A DNA stretch of 32,700 nucleotides from Oscillatoria sp. HE19RPO (GCF_024220515.1 NZ_JAMXOT010000231.1:1-32700); one strand, 5' to 3'. Positions 24,380-32,624 are shown, numbered from the stretch's first letter. Program-made: numbers and translations. Notes: generated from the sequence alone by a model not told the origin.

Positions 24380-24385
24380 ATTATA
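24380..24385 (-). promoter_or_regulatory. Candidate -10 box for rpaA
   Basis: TATAAT on the minus strand, 78 bases upstream of the rpaA start. No good -35 hexamer lies 17 bases further upstream. A degenerate HLR1-like pair (TTTACGAT, two bases, TCTACATG) lies between this box and the gene. Confidence 0.35.
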
Positions 24386-24597
24386 AGCAACGATTCTAAA
24401 ATCTTTCCAAAGAATTATTCCTGGATTTTAAGGGCTTAGATTCGGGGGAGGGTCCGGTATCGGATCCGCCCTATAATTTATCATCGAATGGATAATTTTG
24501 AATAAAATAAACCTATTCTCCGGGGTTCTCCCCCAGGATTAAAGGTACTTCTGCCCTCAAACCTCCCGGCGATCGCCTCAGGGCGACAATCCGGACA

Positions 24598-25227
24598 CTA
24601 CTCCAGACTAGGGCTGTGCAAATCCCCGGGGGTATTAAAATTTCTCAACATCCGGAATTCGGCAGTGCCTACCTCCAGGGGAGTAGCCCCAATCTGGGGT
24701 AACCACCGTTGAAACGATCGCCCCCCTTCCTCCAGAAACTGCCCCAACGGTTCTAAACCCGATCGCCGGTAAAATCCACACATCGGATGCCAAAGCGTTC
24801 CCTGCTGCGGAACCAAAGCCAGACTCTGCGGGGGTAGATTAGGCAGTTGATCGGCCCACTGTTGGACGATCGCCGGATCTAATAACGGTAAATCACAAGC
24901 TAACACCAACACCCACTCCGCCTCAATCTGACTCAACCCTTCCCAAAGGGCCCCTAAAGGACCCTTTTTGTGATCCGTCTCTGGCAGCGCCTGGACCGTC
25001 CGTCCCGAGAGATGTTCCGGACTCAGCATAGACTCATAGCGTTCTGGCCAAGGGGTGATGTAATAAACCTGGGACGCACAGTGACAGGCCACTTCACAGA
25101 CGCGCTGGAGTAAAGACTTCCCCTCCCAGAGGATTTGGGCTTTATCTTCCCCCATGCGAGAACTTTGGCCTCCAGCGAGGAGGAGGGCCGCGAGTTGGGG
25201 ATTGCTGGGACTGGATTTGCTCATCAT
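24598..25227 (-). CDS. mobA: Molybdenum cofactor guanylyltransferase MobA
   Basis: A 209-residue enzyme that attaches GMP to molybdopterin, giving the bis-MGD cofactor used by cyanobacterial nitrate reductase (NarB). The nucleotide-binding loop LLAGGQSSRMGEDKA is at 16-30, the metal-binding motif ACDLPLLDP lies near 114-122, and the family C-terminal motif RNFNTPGDL lies near 193-201. Length is normal. Two adjacent ATG codons (25227 and 25224) are possible starts. It lies downstream of cnaT and ntcB on the same strand but is cut off from them by a 320-bp repeat element, so it may have lost or changed its link to the upstream promoter. Confidence 0.93.
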   Translation of the reverse strand: MMSKSSPSNPQLAALLLAGGQSSRMGEDKAQILWEGKSLLQRVCEVACHCASQVYYITPWPERYESMLSPEHLSGRTVQALPETDHKKGPLGALWEGLSQIEAEWVLVLACDLPLLDPAIVQQWADQLPNLPPQSLALVPQQGTLWHPMCGFYRRSGLEPLGQFLEEGGRSFQRWLPQIGATPLEVGTAEFRMLRNFNTPGDLHSPSLE

Positions 25228-25262
25228 TTAGTAGGGTTTTAAGGACTAGCCCTGTCAAGGGG

Positions 25263-25515
25263 GTAAATTGAATGACGAAAAATCGTTATTTCTTGTAGGG
25301 GCGCAATGCTTGCGCCCAATTCAGGACGTAAATTTAATCACGAAAAATCGTTATTTCTTGTAGGGGCGCAATGCTTGCGCCCAATTCAGGACGTAAATTT
25401 AATCACAAAAAATCCTTATTTTTTGTAGGGGCGCAATGCTTGCGCCCAATTCAGGACGTAAATTTAATCACGAAAAATCGTTATTTCTTGTAGGGGCGCA
25501 ATGCTTGCGCCCTCT
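25263..25515. repeat. 65-bp tandem repeat, about four copies
   Basis: The block GTAGGGGCGCAATGCTTGCG recurs at 25295, 25360, 25425 and 25490, exactly 65 bases apart. Copies 1, 2 and 4 are near-identical and copy 3 has a few changes (AATCCTTATTTTTTG). Each unit holds a small hairpin GGGCGCA/TGCGCCC. The array lies inside the family C element. Confidence 0.92.
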
Positions 25516-25541
25516 TTTGGGCGCAAGCATTGCGCCCCTAC
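25490..25541. repeat. 23-bp perfect hairpin closing the 65-bp array
   Basis: Arms 25490-25512 and 25519-25541 are exact reverse complements around the loop TCTTTT. The left arm is the core of the last 65-bp unit, so the hairpin looks like a unit copied in inverse orientation. It could block transcription from cnaT into mobA. Confidence 0.85.
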
Positions 25542-25598
25542 AAATCAATACACCTTGACAGGGCTAGGTTTTAAGGACAAATGACTAATGACAAATGA

Positions 25599-26702
25599 CT
25601 AATCCAAAACCGATCGCGAACTGACCGCTTGAGTAATTTCCTGGAGTTTAGCAGCAACTCGACCACTCTTAAACCCTTCCCGCGCTTGATTAATGCCGCT
25701 GATTAAGTCTCCCACAACCCCAGAATGCCAGAGGTAAAACCCCCCACTCCAGACGGCAGACTCCATCAGTTCACTGGGTTCACCCCGCAGGACTCCTTGC
25801 ATTTGGGCCGGGAACGCTTCGGATTGGAAGGGGGGATTTTCCGGGGTAAATCCGTAGTCCCGAGGATGCAGAAGCAGGCGGTGGAACCGATCGGCATGGG
25901 GAGACTCAGACTCCGAGGTAGCAGGTGGGGGGGAAGTCTCGGAGGGATTGCTATATCCGATAATGGCGGTGCGTTCCCGAGGTAAATCGCAACTGCCTTC
26001 TAATCCTTTGACTGTGGTCAAGCGGGAGTCCCCGCGTAATCCTAAAGCATCGCGAAACATCAGTTCCGTGGGGGGATGAACGAACCCGGCGACGAGGTGG
26101 CGATCGCCTTGATATGGAGACCAAATCAGTTCTAAGGTAGCGACTGGCGGTCGTTTCCCCAGTTGTTCCCGGTAGGGAACCAGACCCTCCGCTTCGGGAA
26201 ACTGTTTGGGAAGATAGAGGAATCCGACTCCGGTGGTTTGCAAAACGGACTGGAGTTGTCTTAGGTCCATGTTCCGCCAACTCACCCCCAAGGCATCCCA
26301 AATTTCCACAAAAGGAATGCCATACTTAGTCGGCATTTGATCCCCGCCGTGGAGGAGTACAGGTTGACCGTAACTGGCGAGGAGGATGGCACTCAGGACC
26401 GTGACGGGTGCCGTGCGCGATCGCCCATCGTAGGGACATCCCCAGACCATTACCGGGGACGAGGTGGCGATCGGTCCCAGTTTTGGTCCGATTTCGTCAT
26501 AAGCATCCAGCATCCCCGCCAATTCTTCCCCTGTCGGACGCTTGATGCGGTGAGCGATTAAAAATGCACCGATTTGTGCCGGGGTCGCTTCCCCCACAAG
26601 CATCATCCGCATTGCGTCGGCGGCTTCTGTACGGGAGAGGTTTTGGCTGGTGTGGGGACCACTGCCGACTTTCTTGACAAATTCTCTGAACGCTGTACTC
26701 AT
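25599..26702 (-). CDS. cnaT: CnaT, TrpD-like protein required for nir operon expression
   Basis: A 367-residue member of the anthranilate phosphoribosyltransferase (TrpD) superfamily. The N-terminal helical domain is present (LSRTEAADAMRMMLVGEATPA, then AFLIAHRIKRPTGEELAGML, about 22-66). The PRPP-binding loop of true TrpD (GTGGDG) is replaced by WGCPYDGRSRTAPV at 87-100. This argues against tryptophan synthesis. A low-complexity Ser/Pro/Glu insert (about 251-270) is also unusual. The position directly downstream of ntcB (113 bases apart, same strand) matches Anabaena, where the TrpD-like gene cnaT is needed for nitrate-assimilation gene expression by an unknown mechanism. Naming rests on this pairing and the divergent active site. 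It is likely co-transcribed with ntcB from the NtcA-type promoter. Confidence 0.82.
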   Translation of the reverse strand: MSTAFREFVKKVGSGPHTSQNLSRTEAADAMRMMLVGEATPAQIGAFLIAHRIKRPTGEELAGMLDAYDEIGPKLGPIATSSPVMVWGCPYDGRSRTAPVTVLSAILLASYGQPVLLHGGDQMPTKYGIPFVEIWDALGVSWRNMDLRQLQSVLQTTGVGFLYLPKQFPEAEGLVPYREQLGKRPPVATLELIWSPYQGDRHLVAGFVHPPTELMFRDALGLRGDSRLTTVKGLEGSCDLPRERTAIIGYSNPSETSPPPATSESESPHADRFHRLLLHPRDYGFTPENPPFQSEAFPAQMQGVLRGEPSELMESAVWSGGFYLWHSGVVGDLISGINQAREGFKSGRVAAKLQEITQAVSSRSVLD

Positions 26703-26815
26703 GAGTGAGAGGGGGAATAAAGGGGGAATAAACGGGAAAAAACCGGGGAATCTGGAGTGGGGGTGCGGAATCAGTTCAAACGAACATCACAGAAATAGAG
26801 TAACAATTCCAGTTT

Positions 26816-27793
26816 TTAACCCGATGCCACTTTGAGGGGCAAAAAGTCATGAACCAGTTGCCAAAAGTGTTGGATGGGGGGAATTTGGAGGCGATCGCTC
26901 GTTGTGACAATCACCACTTGCCGATTCCACCCCAAATCCCCAGCCACTGTGGGGTAAATTCCATTCAATGGGGAGGGGGTGCCAGGGGAATCCATTTGAG
27001 CGACCGGGGGTAGAGAGCGAATGGCAAGTTTTGGGTCGCAACGGGCTTCAACTAAGGCCGATTCCGGCAACAGCGCGATCATCTCCCCCTCCTGGACTAC
27101 CCCACGAAATGCATCGGGAGTATTTAACTCCAACACCGCCCGCAAAGTCAGGTTGTATTTAGCAAAGATATCTTGAACCAACCGCTGCATTCCATAACCA
27201 TCTTTAAAGACAACTTGAGGATAGCGCGCTAATTCTTGCCAGGGTACGGGGTCATATTGAGCCAGGGGATGAGTGGCTGCCATTAATACTTGAATTGACT
27301 CATTGAAGAGAATGTCAACGACCATTTCTGCACTAGAGGTTAGGAGGCGATTATTCATGACGATCGCCAGATCCACGAGGCCATCTTTGAGGACTTTTAA
27401 AGCGCGATCGCTTCCTAATGCCGTCACCCGCAACTGAACCTCTGGATACTGCCGACAAAATTTTCTTAAAATAGGAGGTAAATAATAGGCACAAACCGAG
27501 TGAATTGCAGCGACACAGAGTTCCGGTTGTTTTCCTTCTAATAAATTGCTCAGTTCCTCTCGGGCGGTGTGCCATTCCTGACAAATTTTCCGGGCATGGG
27601 GGAAAAATCGCTCTCCGGGCAACGTTAATTTGGCCTGAGCACTGCGATGAAATAACTGCAAGCCCAGTTCTGATTCAAGAGACTGAATTTGACGGCTAAT
27701 TGTAGATTGGGTGACCCCGCATCGACGGGCGGCTTGTTGGAAGCTACCCGTATCAGCAATTGCCATAAAAGCTTGTAACTGCTCTAGGCGCAT
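26816..27793 (-). CDS. ntcB: LysR-type regulator NtcB, nitrate assimilation activator
   Basis: A 325-residue LysR-type transcription factor. The winged helix-turn-helix is at about 1-60 (MRLEQLQAFMAIADTGSFQQ, then CGVTQSTISRQIQSLESELG), followed by an effector-binding domain at about 90-310. Sequence features recalled for cyanobacterial NtcB are present: SVCAYYLPPILRKF and KDGYGMQRLVQDIF. NtcB enhances nir operon transcription in response to nitrite. A textbook NtcA-activated promoter lies upstream (27830-27871), as expected for ntcB, and cnaT follows. The usual divergent neighbour nirA is absent here; upstream lies only repeat-rich DNA. The ATG at 27793 has no clear Shine-Dalgarno sequence. 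Confidence 0.88.
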   Translation of the reverse strand: MRLEQLQAFMAIADTGSFQQAARRCGVTQSTISRQIQSLESELGLQLFHRSAQAKLTLPGERFFPHARKICQEWHTAREELSNLLEGKQPELCVAAIHSVCAYYLPPILRKFCRQYPEVQLRVTALGSDRALKVLKDGLVDLAIVMNNRLLTSSAEMVVDILFNESIQVLMAATHPLAQYDPVPWQELARYPQVVFKDGYGMQRLVQDIFAKYNLTLRAVLELNTPDAFRGVVQEGEMIALLPESALVEARCDPKLAIRSLPPVAQMDSPGTPSPLNGIYPTVAGDLGWNRQVVIVTTSDRLQIPPIQHFWQLVHDFLPLKVASG

Positions 27794-27829
27794 ATATGGA
27801 GAGATAAATAAGATTTTTCCGCATTTTTT

Positions 27830-27871
27830 ATATTACCTGAAAACCTTCAAATTTTTCGTACAAATTGATAC
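27830..27871 (-). promoter_or_regulatory. NtcA-activated promoter of ntcB (GTA-N8-TAC, N22, TAN3T)
   Basis: On the minus strand GTATCAATTTGTAC (27858-27871) is a perfect NtcA site. Exactly 22 bases further on is TAATAT (27830-27835), a -10 box of the TAN3T form. This spacing is the canonical class II NtcA promoter. Transcription would start near 27823, about 30 bases before the ntcB ATG. Confidence 0.9.
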
Positions 27872-28115
27872 CAGATTTTCCGGGATTTTCTCTATCCTTG
27901 GGTTGATATTGCGCTCAATTACATCGGAGTTCGGGACAACCCCTTCAGCGAGGGGACCGACAAGGCAAATTTCTTCCGGGCCAGACCCCACTCTCATCCC
28001 CTCCCCTTGGATCAGGAGAGGGGACCGGATGATGTAGAAGGGTTGGGTTTTTGGGGGTAAAAAAGTCTCCTAAATGCTCCGGTTCTGCTCGCCACTTTTC
28101 GAGAATTTGGGTAAT
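27872..28115. other. Repeat-rich spacer between ntcB and the porin gene
   Basis: With the ntcB promoter this makes a 322-base gene-free stretch. A hairpin at 27998-28023 (CCCCTCCCCT / AGGAGAGGGG, one mismatch) belongs to the CCCCTCTCC-type dispersed repeats also seen inside the element at 21035. No reading frame or plus-strand gene (for example nirA) is present. Confidence 0.5.
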
Positions 28116-29816
28116 TTAAAACGTAAATGTGGTTCGGAATGTCCCAATGAAAACATCACTGTTGTCATTATTTTGATTGGGAGCCGTCAACCAAATCAAG
28201 CCGGGGGTTAGGGAAATATTGGGAGTGATTTGATACTTATAAAGCCCTTCAACATGAAAGGGAGTATCTTTAGAAAAATCTGGATTTCCCGGTACATCCA
28301 AATCGGTCAAATGGGGTTCAGCCCCGACAATTAAGCTGGCAAAAGAACCGGGAGTTCCTAAATTCGGTAAAACCACTGTAGCGGCATAATTCCAAATATC
28401 AGCATCTCCCACTCCAATCAGTTCCGCATCGGTTTTAGCAATCCACCCACCCACAATTAAATTCGGAGTAATTCGCAAGGAGGTATTGACACTGTAGGAG
28501 TTGCTAACGACGGGAGTTGCTCGCAAGGAGGGACTGAGAGGATTCAGGGCTGCTGGGGAAAGATTCCCTAAATTTGTACCCGTTCCACCGTAACCAAATC
28601 GGGGAGCAGAGGTTCCTTCATAAGCATGAATGTAGGTCAAACCGACCTGAAATCGACTGCCAAAAACAATCTGTCCCAGGGCAGAATAGTTGCCATTAAA
28701 TAAACCAGCGCCTGATATGGGAGTTTTGGCTTCAGTGGCTAAGTAACCGGCATTAATTTCTAAATTATTGCCGAGGGTATATTTAACGCCTAAACCGGCC
28801 CCGCCCAGGGTAAAGCGATAAATCGGATTGCGTTCGGCGAAGCGGGATAATGCGCCGGTGGCACCGCCCCCGGATTCTAAGAAGGGGTTGAGGGTATTGG
28901 CATAAAATTGATGCCCTCCGGCATTGGCGAAAATCCGCACGCTGAGGTTGTCGCCGACGGGAAAGAAATAATGCAAGCGGTTGAGGGTAACGGTGTTATT
29001 GTTCGCACCATCAAAGGCAAAACGCCCTTCATTGGTCCCTAAGACGGGCTGAAAGGAGGGGCCGATATTGCCCATTTCCAGGCGAGTGTATAGGTTATCT
29101 CGTCCGGTAAAACTGGTGACGAAGTTGAGGCGAACGCGATTGCTAAAGACGGTTTCGGCGTCGGCATCATCGGTAAAGGCATCGGCGAGGATGAAAGCGG
29201 CTTCACCGGCGAGTTTCGTGGTGGGGGAGAACTGATTGGCTTCGATTTCAGCGGTTCGCAGTTCCAGGTTGTCTACGCGACCCCGGAGGGTGGCAAGTTC
29301 GGCAGAAAAGTCCTGGGTTAAGCGAGTGAGTAGGTCGAGATCGCCGGTGTTGAAGTCGAGTTCACTGATGCGATCGGTGATGACTTCGAGACAGGCGTTT
29401 AAACTGGCGGCAAATTCATAGCGGGTCATCGCCCGATCGCCCTGAAACGTTCCATTGCCATACCCCAAGAGGCAATTGTACTTGGAGGCTAGGTTCTGGA
29501 GGGCTTGGAAGGCCCAGTCGTTGGGACTAACGTCGGTGAATTCGGAAACTGAGTTGACTTGTTCTAAAGGACCTAACTCCAGATTCCCTTGGGAATAGAA
29601 GTCAATTTGTTGCAGAAGGTTAGTTGTCTCATCCCTAGGATTTTCCAGGGAAGGGGGGGCGATCGCCGAGGGTTCTGGGTCCCCGGGTTCGCTGAATGGG
29701 GTGGGGGAATGATTTAAGGGGAGAGGTTCAGCCTCAAGCGCCCCGATGCCCAGTAAGTTGAGCCCCAAAAGGAGTGGGGTAGTCAGGATGAAGATTGACG
29801 AGAGTTGAGACATCAT
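28116..29816 (-). CDS. Cyanobacterial SLH-OprB porin (iron uptake porin type)
   Basis: A 566-residue outer-membrane channel. It has a signal peptide (about 1-30, ILTTPLLLGLNLLGIGALEA). An S-layer-homology domain at about 92-147 (FTDVSPNDWAFQALQNLA, then YGNGTFQGDRAMTRYEFA) anchors it to the peptidoglycan-linked wall polymer. A short coiled coil follows (about 157-190, LDLLTRLTQDFSAELATLRG), then an OprB-like beta-barrel from about 197 to the terminal Phe (TFRTTFTF). This is the major porin architecture of cyanobacteria (Som type); related proteins are linked to inorganic ion, including iron, uptake. Two adjacent ATG codons (29816 and 29813) are possible starts. A hairpin lies in the leader near 29871-29905. 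Substrate specificity is not readable from sequence. Confidence 0.92.
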   Translation of the reverse strand: MMSQLSSIFILTTPLLLGLNLLGIGALEAEPLPLNHSPTPFSEPGDPEPSAIAPPSLENPRDETTNLLQQIDFYSQGNLELGPLEQVNSVSEFTDVSPNDWAFQALQNLASKYNCLLGYGNGTFQGDRAMTRYEFAASLNACLEVITDRISELDFNTGDLDLLTRLTQDFSAELATLRGRVDNLELRTAEIEANQFSPTTKLAGEAAFILADAFTDDADAETVFSNRVRLNFVTSFTGRDNLYTRLEMGNIGPSFQPVLGTNEGRFAFDGANNNTVTLNRLHYFFPVGDNLSVRIFANAGGHQFYANTLNPFLESGGGATGALSRFAERNPIYRFTLGGAGLGVKYTLGNNLEINAGYLATEAKTPISGAGLFNGNYSALGQIVFGSRFQVGLTYIHAYEGTSAPRFGYGGTGTNLGNLSPAALNPLSPSLRATPVVSNSYSVNTSLRITPNLIVGGWIAKTDAELIGVGDADIWNYAATVVLPNLGTPGSFASLIVGAEPHLTDLDVPGNPDFSKDTPFHVEGLYKYQITPNISLTPGLIWLTAPNQNNDNSDVFIGTFRTTFTF

Positions 29817-30154
29817 GGGTTGCAGATAGTCCTGAATGTAAGTCCTGAATGTCAGAGGAAATTCTAGGAACGAATCCGACTTGAGCCGCGGTTGGTTCGG
29901 ATTCGCGCCTTTGTTAACTGCATCTTAATCTCTCAACAAATCTCATCCTCAAGCGGTGGGTTTTGTAGCGATCGCTGCAAAAAACCGGGGGTTTATGCGT
30001 AAATACTTTGTAACTCATGCAAAATTCACATGAATAAATCCCTGGAAAGGGGGGAAAGGCGCAGGGGTGTTCTCTGGGGAATCCCTTGCCCAGAGGGTTC
30101 CACAGAGGATGGCTCATGGGCAAACCCAGGTCGATCGCCCCTTGTCAGAATTCC
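29817..30154. other. Intergenic region upstream of the porin gene
   Basis: It contains a 12-bp direct repeat AGTCCTGAATGT (29828-29839 and 29841-29852). A 9-bp hairpin CGAATCCGA / TCGGATTCG (29871-29905) would lie in the porin mRNA leader. A palindrome around a HIP1 site lies at 29959-29986 (GGTTTTG..CAAAAAACC). The palindrome may end transcription from the HEAT-repeat gene. No gene is supported here. Confidence 0.45.
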
Positions 30155-31555
30155 CTAACTTTTTACCCATTCTTCCAAAGCGATCGCCACCCCTTGTTGG
30201 AGAGAGGGACTGGCAGTGGGTTGATGGGAGAGGTCCAGCAGTTGCCGATAGGCTTGATCCGGCGCAATCTGTTTCAGGGCGGCGATCGCATGAAACCGAA
30301 CCCCCGCCTCCGAGGTGGCTAACAGTTGAATCAGGGGTTCTATGCTAGTTTTTTGTCCGAGATAACCCAATGCCGAAGCGATCGCTTGTTTGCTGCGGAT
30401 CAAGTCTTTCCCCTTGACTTTGGACTTGCTATTTAACCGTTCAATCAGCATCTGCGCCGCTTTCGGCTTCAACTGGGGCACTTGGACCCGTCCCAGGAGG
30501 GAGACAATTTCTGCAATCACTTCGGGACTGAAGCCATTCTGTTCGCGACTGACTAATGCTTTTTCTAAATACTCCAAGGCTTCGGGAGTTCCCATCCAAG
30601 CTAAGGCACGAACCGCATGAATTTGTAAGGGAATGGGAGTAGCTGGGGAGTCGAGAATTTCATCGAGGCAGGCTGCCGCTTTCGGCGTTGCCACCCGTCC
30701 CAGGGAAATCGCCGCCTGATGGGTGACCCCGGGGTTAAAGTCCCACAAACGCTCCTGGAGGAGTTCCTCGATTTCCGAGGCGATCGCCCGGTAGATCTCC
30801 TCAGTCTGGTTTTTGTATGAGGGTCGCATGGCGCATAATCCTAAGCCGATGGTGGCTTCCCGACGGACGGAGGCATGGAAGTCATGGATGGATTCCACTA
30901 GGACCTGGGCGTGAGTGGGGTCATCATAGCTATTCAGGGCGGCGATCGCCTCGGAACGCACCTGGGGGTCGCGATCGCCCACCACACTCAACAGGGGTTC
31001 GATAATTTGGGGATTGCGGATTTTCCCTAAAGAGCGCACTGCTAATGCGCGGGTGGTGGAGTCGGCTAACTGCTGAGTTAAAGCGGCGATCGCCGGTTCA
31101 CCCATTTGAGCTAAGGCAGTGGCTGCCATTGAGCTTAATTCTTCTTCTGGACTCTGGAGTAATTGAATCAAGGCGGCGATCGCCTCTGGGCTCTTAAACT
31201 CCGCCAGGATTCGACCCGCAAACCATTGCAATTCCACTTCGGCATCGGGATCAGCCAGAATCCCCAACATTGGGGCGATCGCCTCGGTTCCCAGACGAGG
31301 GAATAGTTTGGCAACTTCCCATCGTTGTTGAAAATCACCGTATTCTAAAACTTGATCCGCCAAACCGAGTAGAGAAGAGGGATTCAGATGGGGCGATCGC
31401 TCGTTCGGTTGCTCCGTGGAAACGGGTAAAGATTCAACTTTAGATGTCCCTGGGATTGTGGCTAGTTTTTCCAAACATTGGGTCACCAATTGCCAATCTT
31501 CTTGTTTTGCGGCTTCGTTAGCTTGTTCTAACAGATTAGAGAGAGTATGGGGCAT
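30155..31555 (-). CDS. HEAT-repeat protein
   Basis: A 466-residue soluble protein made largely of HEAT repeats, from about residue 80 to the end. Recurring units look like IAALIQLLQSPEEELSSMAA, PLLSVVGDRDPQVRSEAIAA and LIQLLATSEAGVRFHAIAAL. Such solenoids bind proteins; in cyanobacteria they include bilin lyases and regulators, but nothing here points to one of these. An N-terminal helical segment (about 1-35, LLEQANEAAKQEDWQLVTQCLEKL) is followed by a variable Ser/Pro-rich linker. The ATG at 31555 was chosen; the frame extends to a TTG at 31600, but that start has no ribosome binding site. GCGATCGC-type HIP1 sites are frequent inside the repeats (encoding AIA). Confidence 0.85.
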   Translation of the reverse strand: MPHTLSNLLEQANEAAKQEDWQLVTQCLEKLATIPGTSKVESLPVSTEQPNERSPHLNPSSLLGLADQVLEYGDFQQRWEVAKLFPRLGTEAIAPMLGILADPDAEVELQWFAGRILAEFKSPEAIAALIQLLQSPEEELSSMAATALAQMGEPAIAALTQQLADSTTRALAVRSLGKIRNPQIIEPLLSVVGDRDPQVRSEAIAALNSYDDPTHAQVLVESIHDFHASVRREATIGLGLCAMRPSYKNQTEEIYRAIASEIEELLQERLWDFNPGVTHQAAISLGRVATPKAAACLDEILDSPATPIPLQIHAVRALAWMGTPEALEYLEKALVSREQNGFSPEVIAEIVSLLGRVQVPQLKPKAAQMLIERLNSKSKVKGKDLIRSKQAIASALGYLGQKTSIEPLIQLLATSEAGVRFHAIAALKQIAPDQAYRQLLDLSHQPTASPSLQQGVAIALEEWVKS

Positions 31556-32369
31556 ATTGATGGGTAGGTTTTGAATGGGGCGGGGTGCAAGAGTTGCCAA
31601 AGTTACAAGGGTTCCACGCTAACTTTATATCCCTTTCAATTTATCCTCGGTTTGGCTAGATGTGCTAGTTGGTTTTGGCCCGGTGATACCTAAATCGAAT
31701 TCTACTCATCCGTAAATTGCATGATAACCGGACTTTGGTATCTAATTTTACCAAGTTTGTTCACAGGATTTGACACGCTTGCCTAGAAGGCTGGTACAGC
31801 TTGAGAACTCATACGGAATCCGGTTGTCAAAGGTCTATAAAAACCCGCAGGCTTAAACCTGGGGCTATACGGACGAAGCGGTGCCTGCGCGGGCTAAAAA
31901 CGAAAATCGACTTTTACCAACCGGATTTGGTATCAGGGACAAAAACCCAGGTTTCTTGACCCAATAAGAGCCTGCTTTGACTCCGGGCTTTAGAAAGAGA
32001 GTACGGGGTCTTGTCCCTCGAATCTAATCCTATCCCCATGCAATCGGTTTATGTTTTGTTTAAGAAAAAATTAAAGGTTAAAAAGGTATCAAATGCTGCT
32101 TAAAAATGTCTTAAAAGATGGTATGAATCTGCGTTTAGCGCGGGTTGCTCCAGTGCAGCCTCTCGGGGAGTTCTGATTCGACGGGAATTGCAGTCGCTTT
32201 TTTAATCCAAGAGTCAAGGGTGAGAAATAACCCTTAAATTTACGGGTGTAAGGATCAAAGTGACGGATAGTCTCAAGAATAAACATTGCATCAATGCTGC
32301 ATATAAGATAACCGAACAAACTAACAGCACGAACATCGGATCACCGCTTATAGATAGTAGAGATCATTG
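31556..32369. other. Long intergenic region at the right side of the window
   Basis: About 800 bases without a supported gene. It contains a family A element (31811-31933), a partial AGAAACC-type palindrome (about 31942-31956), and a small hairpin AAGGGT/ACCCTT near 32216-32235. A minus-strand frame at 32089-32319 (76 codons) shows no recognisable features. No tRNA or known small RNA was recognised. Confidence 0.45.
31811..31933. mobile_element. Family A miniature inverted-repeat element, copy 3
   Basis: The left end ATACGGAATCCGG is intact; the right end CCGGATTTGGTAT has decayed at two positions. It shares GGTCTATAAAAACCC with the other copies. The interior forms a different hairpin (CCCGCAGGC / GCCTGCGCGGG). 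It is 123 bp and non-coding, upstream of the HEAT-repeat gene. Confidence 0.75.
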
Positions 32370-32615
32370 ATGTACGATCTGGGCTACCGTGAGAGCTATA
32401 TTCCCCCCTTGGCCTCAGTGCGAACTCAAACCGAACCATTCCATTCCATCTCACTGAAAAACGGAAAACTGCTGAAAGCCGACAATACCGGCAGGATAGC
32501 CTCTCGTTATCAAAATACTGAAACAGAAATCAATGTAGAATCTTCGCTCCCATTCCTTATGGGAACTCCAAAAAATAAAATCTCCAAAACGTTCGTTTGT
32601 AGATCAACAGAGTAG
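32370..32615 (+). CDS. Possible small hypothetical protein
   Basis: An 81-codon open frame starting MYDLGYRESYIPPLASV. No domain, signal peptide or membrane segment is visible, and I recognise no family. The ribosome binding site is weak. A 52-bp perfect palindrome starts 10 bases after the stop codon, which could serve as a transcript end. The frame may be chance. Confidence 0.22.
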   Translation: MYDLGYRESYIPPLASVRTQTEPFHSISLKNGKLLKADNTGRIASRYQNTETEINVESSLPFLMGTPKNKISKTFVCRSTE

Positions 32616-32624
32616 CCCCGTCAA

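Larger units (their letters stand above)
25247..25566. mobile_element. Family C miniature inverted-repeat element with 12-bp flanking duplication
   Basis: The ends TAGCCCTGTCAAGG (25247-25260) and CCTTGACAGGGCTA (25553-25566) are perfect 14-bp inverted repeats. Directly outside lie perfect 12-bp direct repeats GGTTTTAAGGAC (25235-25246 and 25567-25578), as left by a transposition event. The 320-bp body has no gene: it is a 65-bp tandem array (25263-25515) plus a long hairpin (25490-25541). It sits between cnaT and mobA. Confidence 0.85.

Noticed and set aside
25263-25515. CRISPR array
   Set aside because: The 65-bp units are continuous repeats without variable spacers.
25599-26702. Naming this gene trpD (tryptophan synthesis)
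   Set aside because: The PRPP-binding GTGGDG loop is missing and the gene sits with ntcB, so cnaT is the better reading.
32089-32319. Minus-strand open frame of 76 codons
   Set aside because: No recognisable family or start signal; treated as chance in an AT-rich gap.
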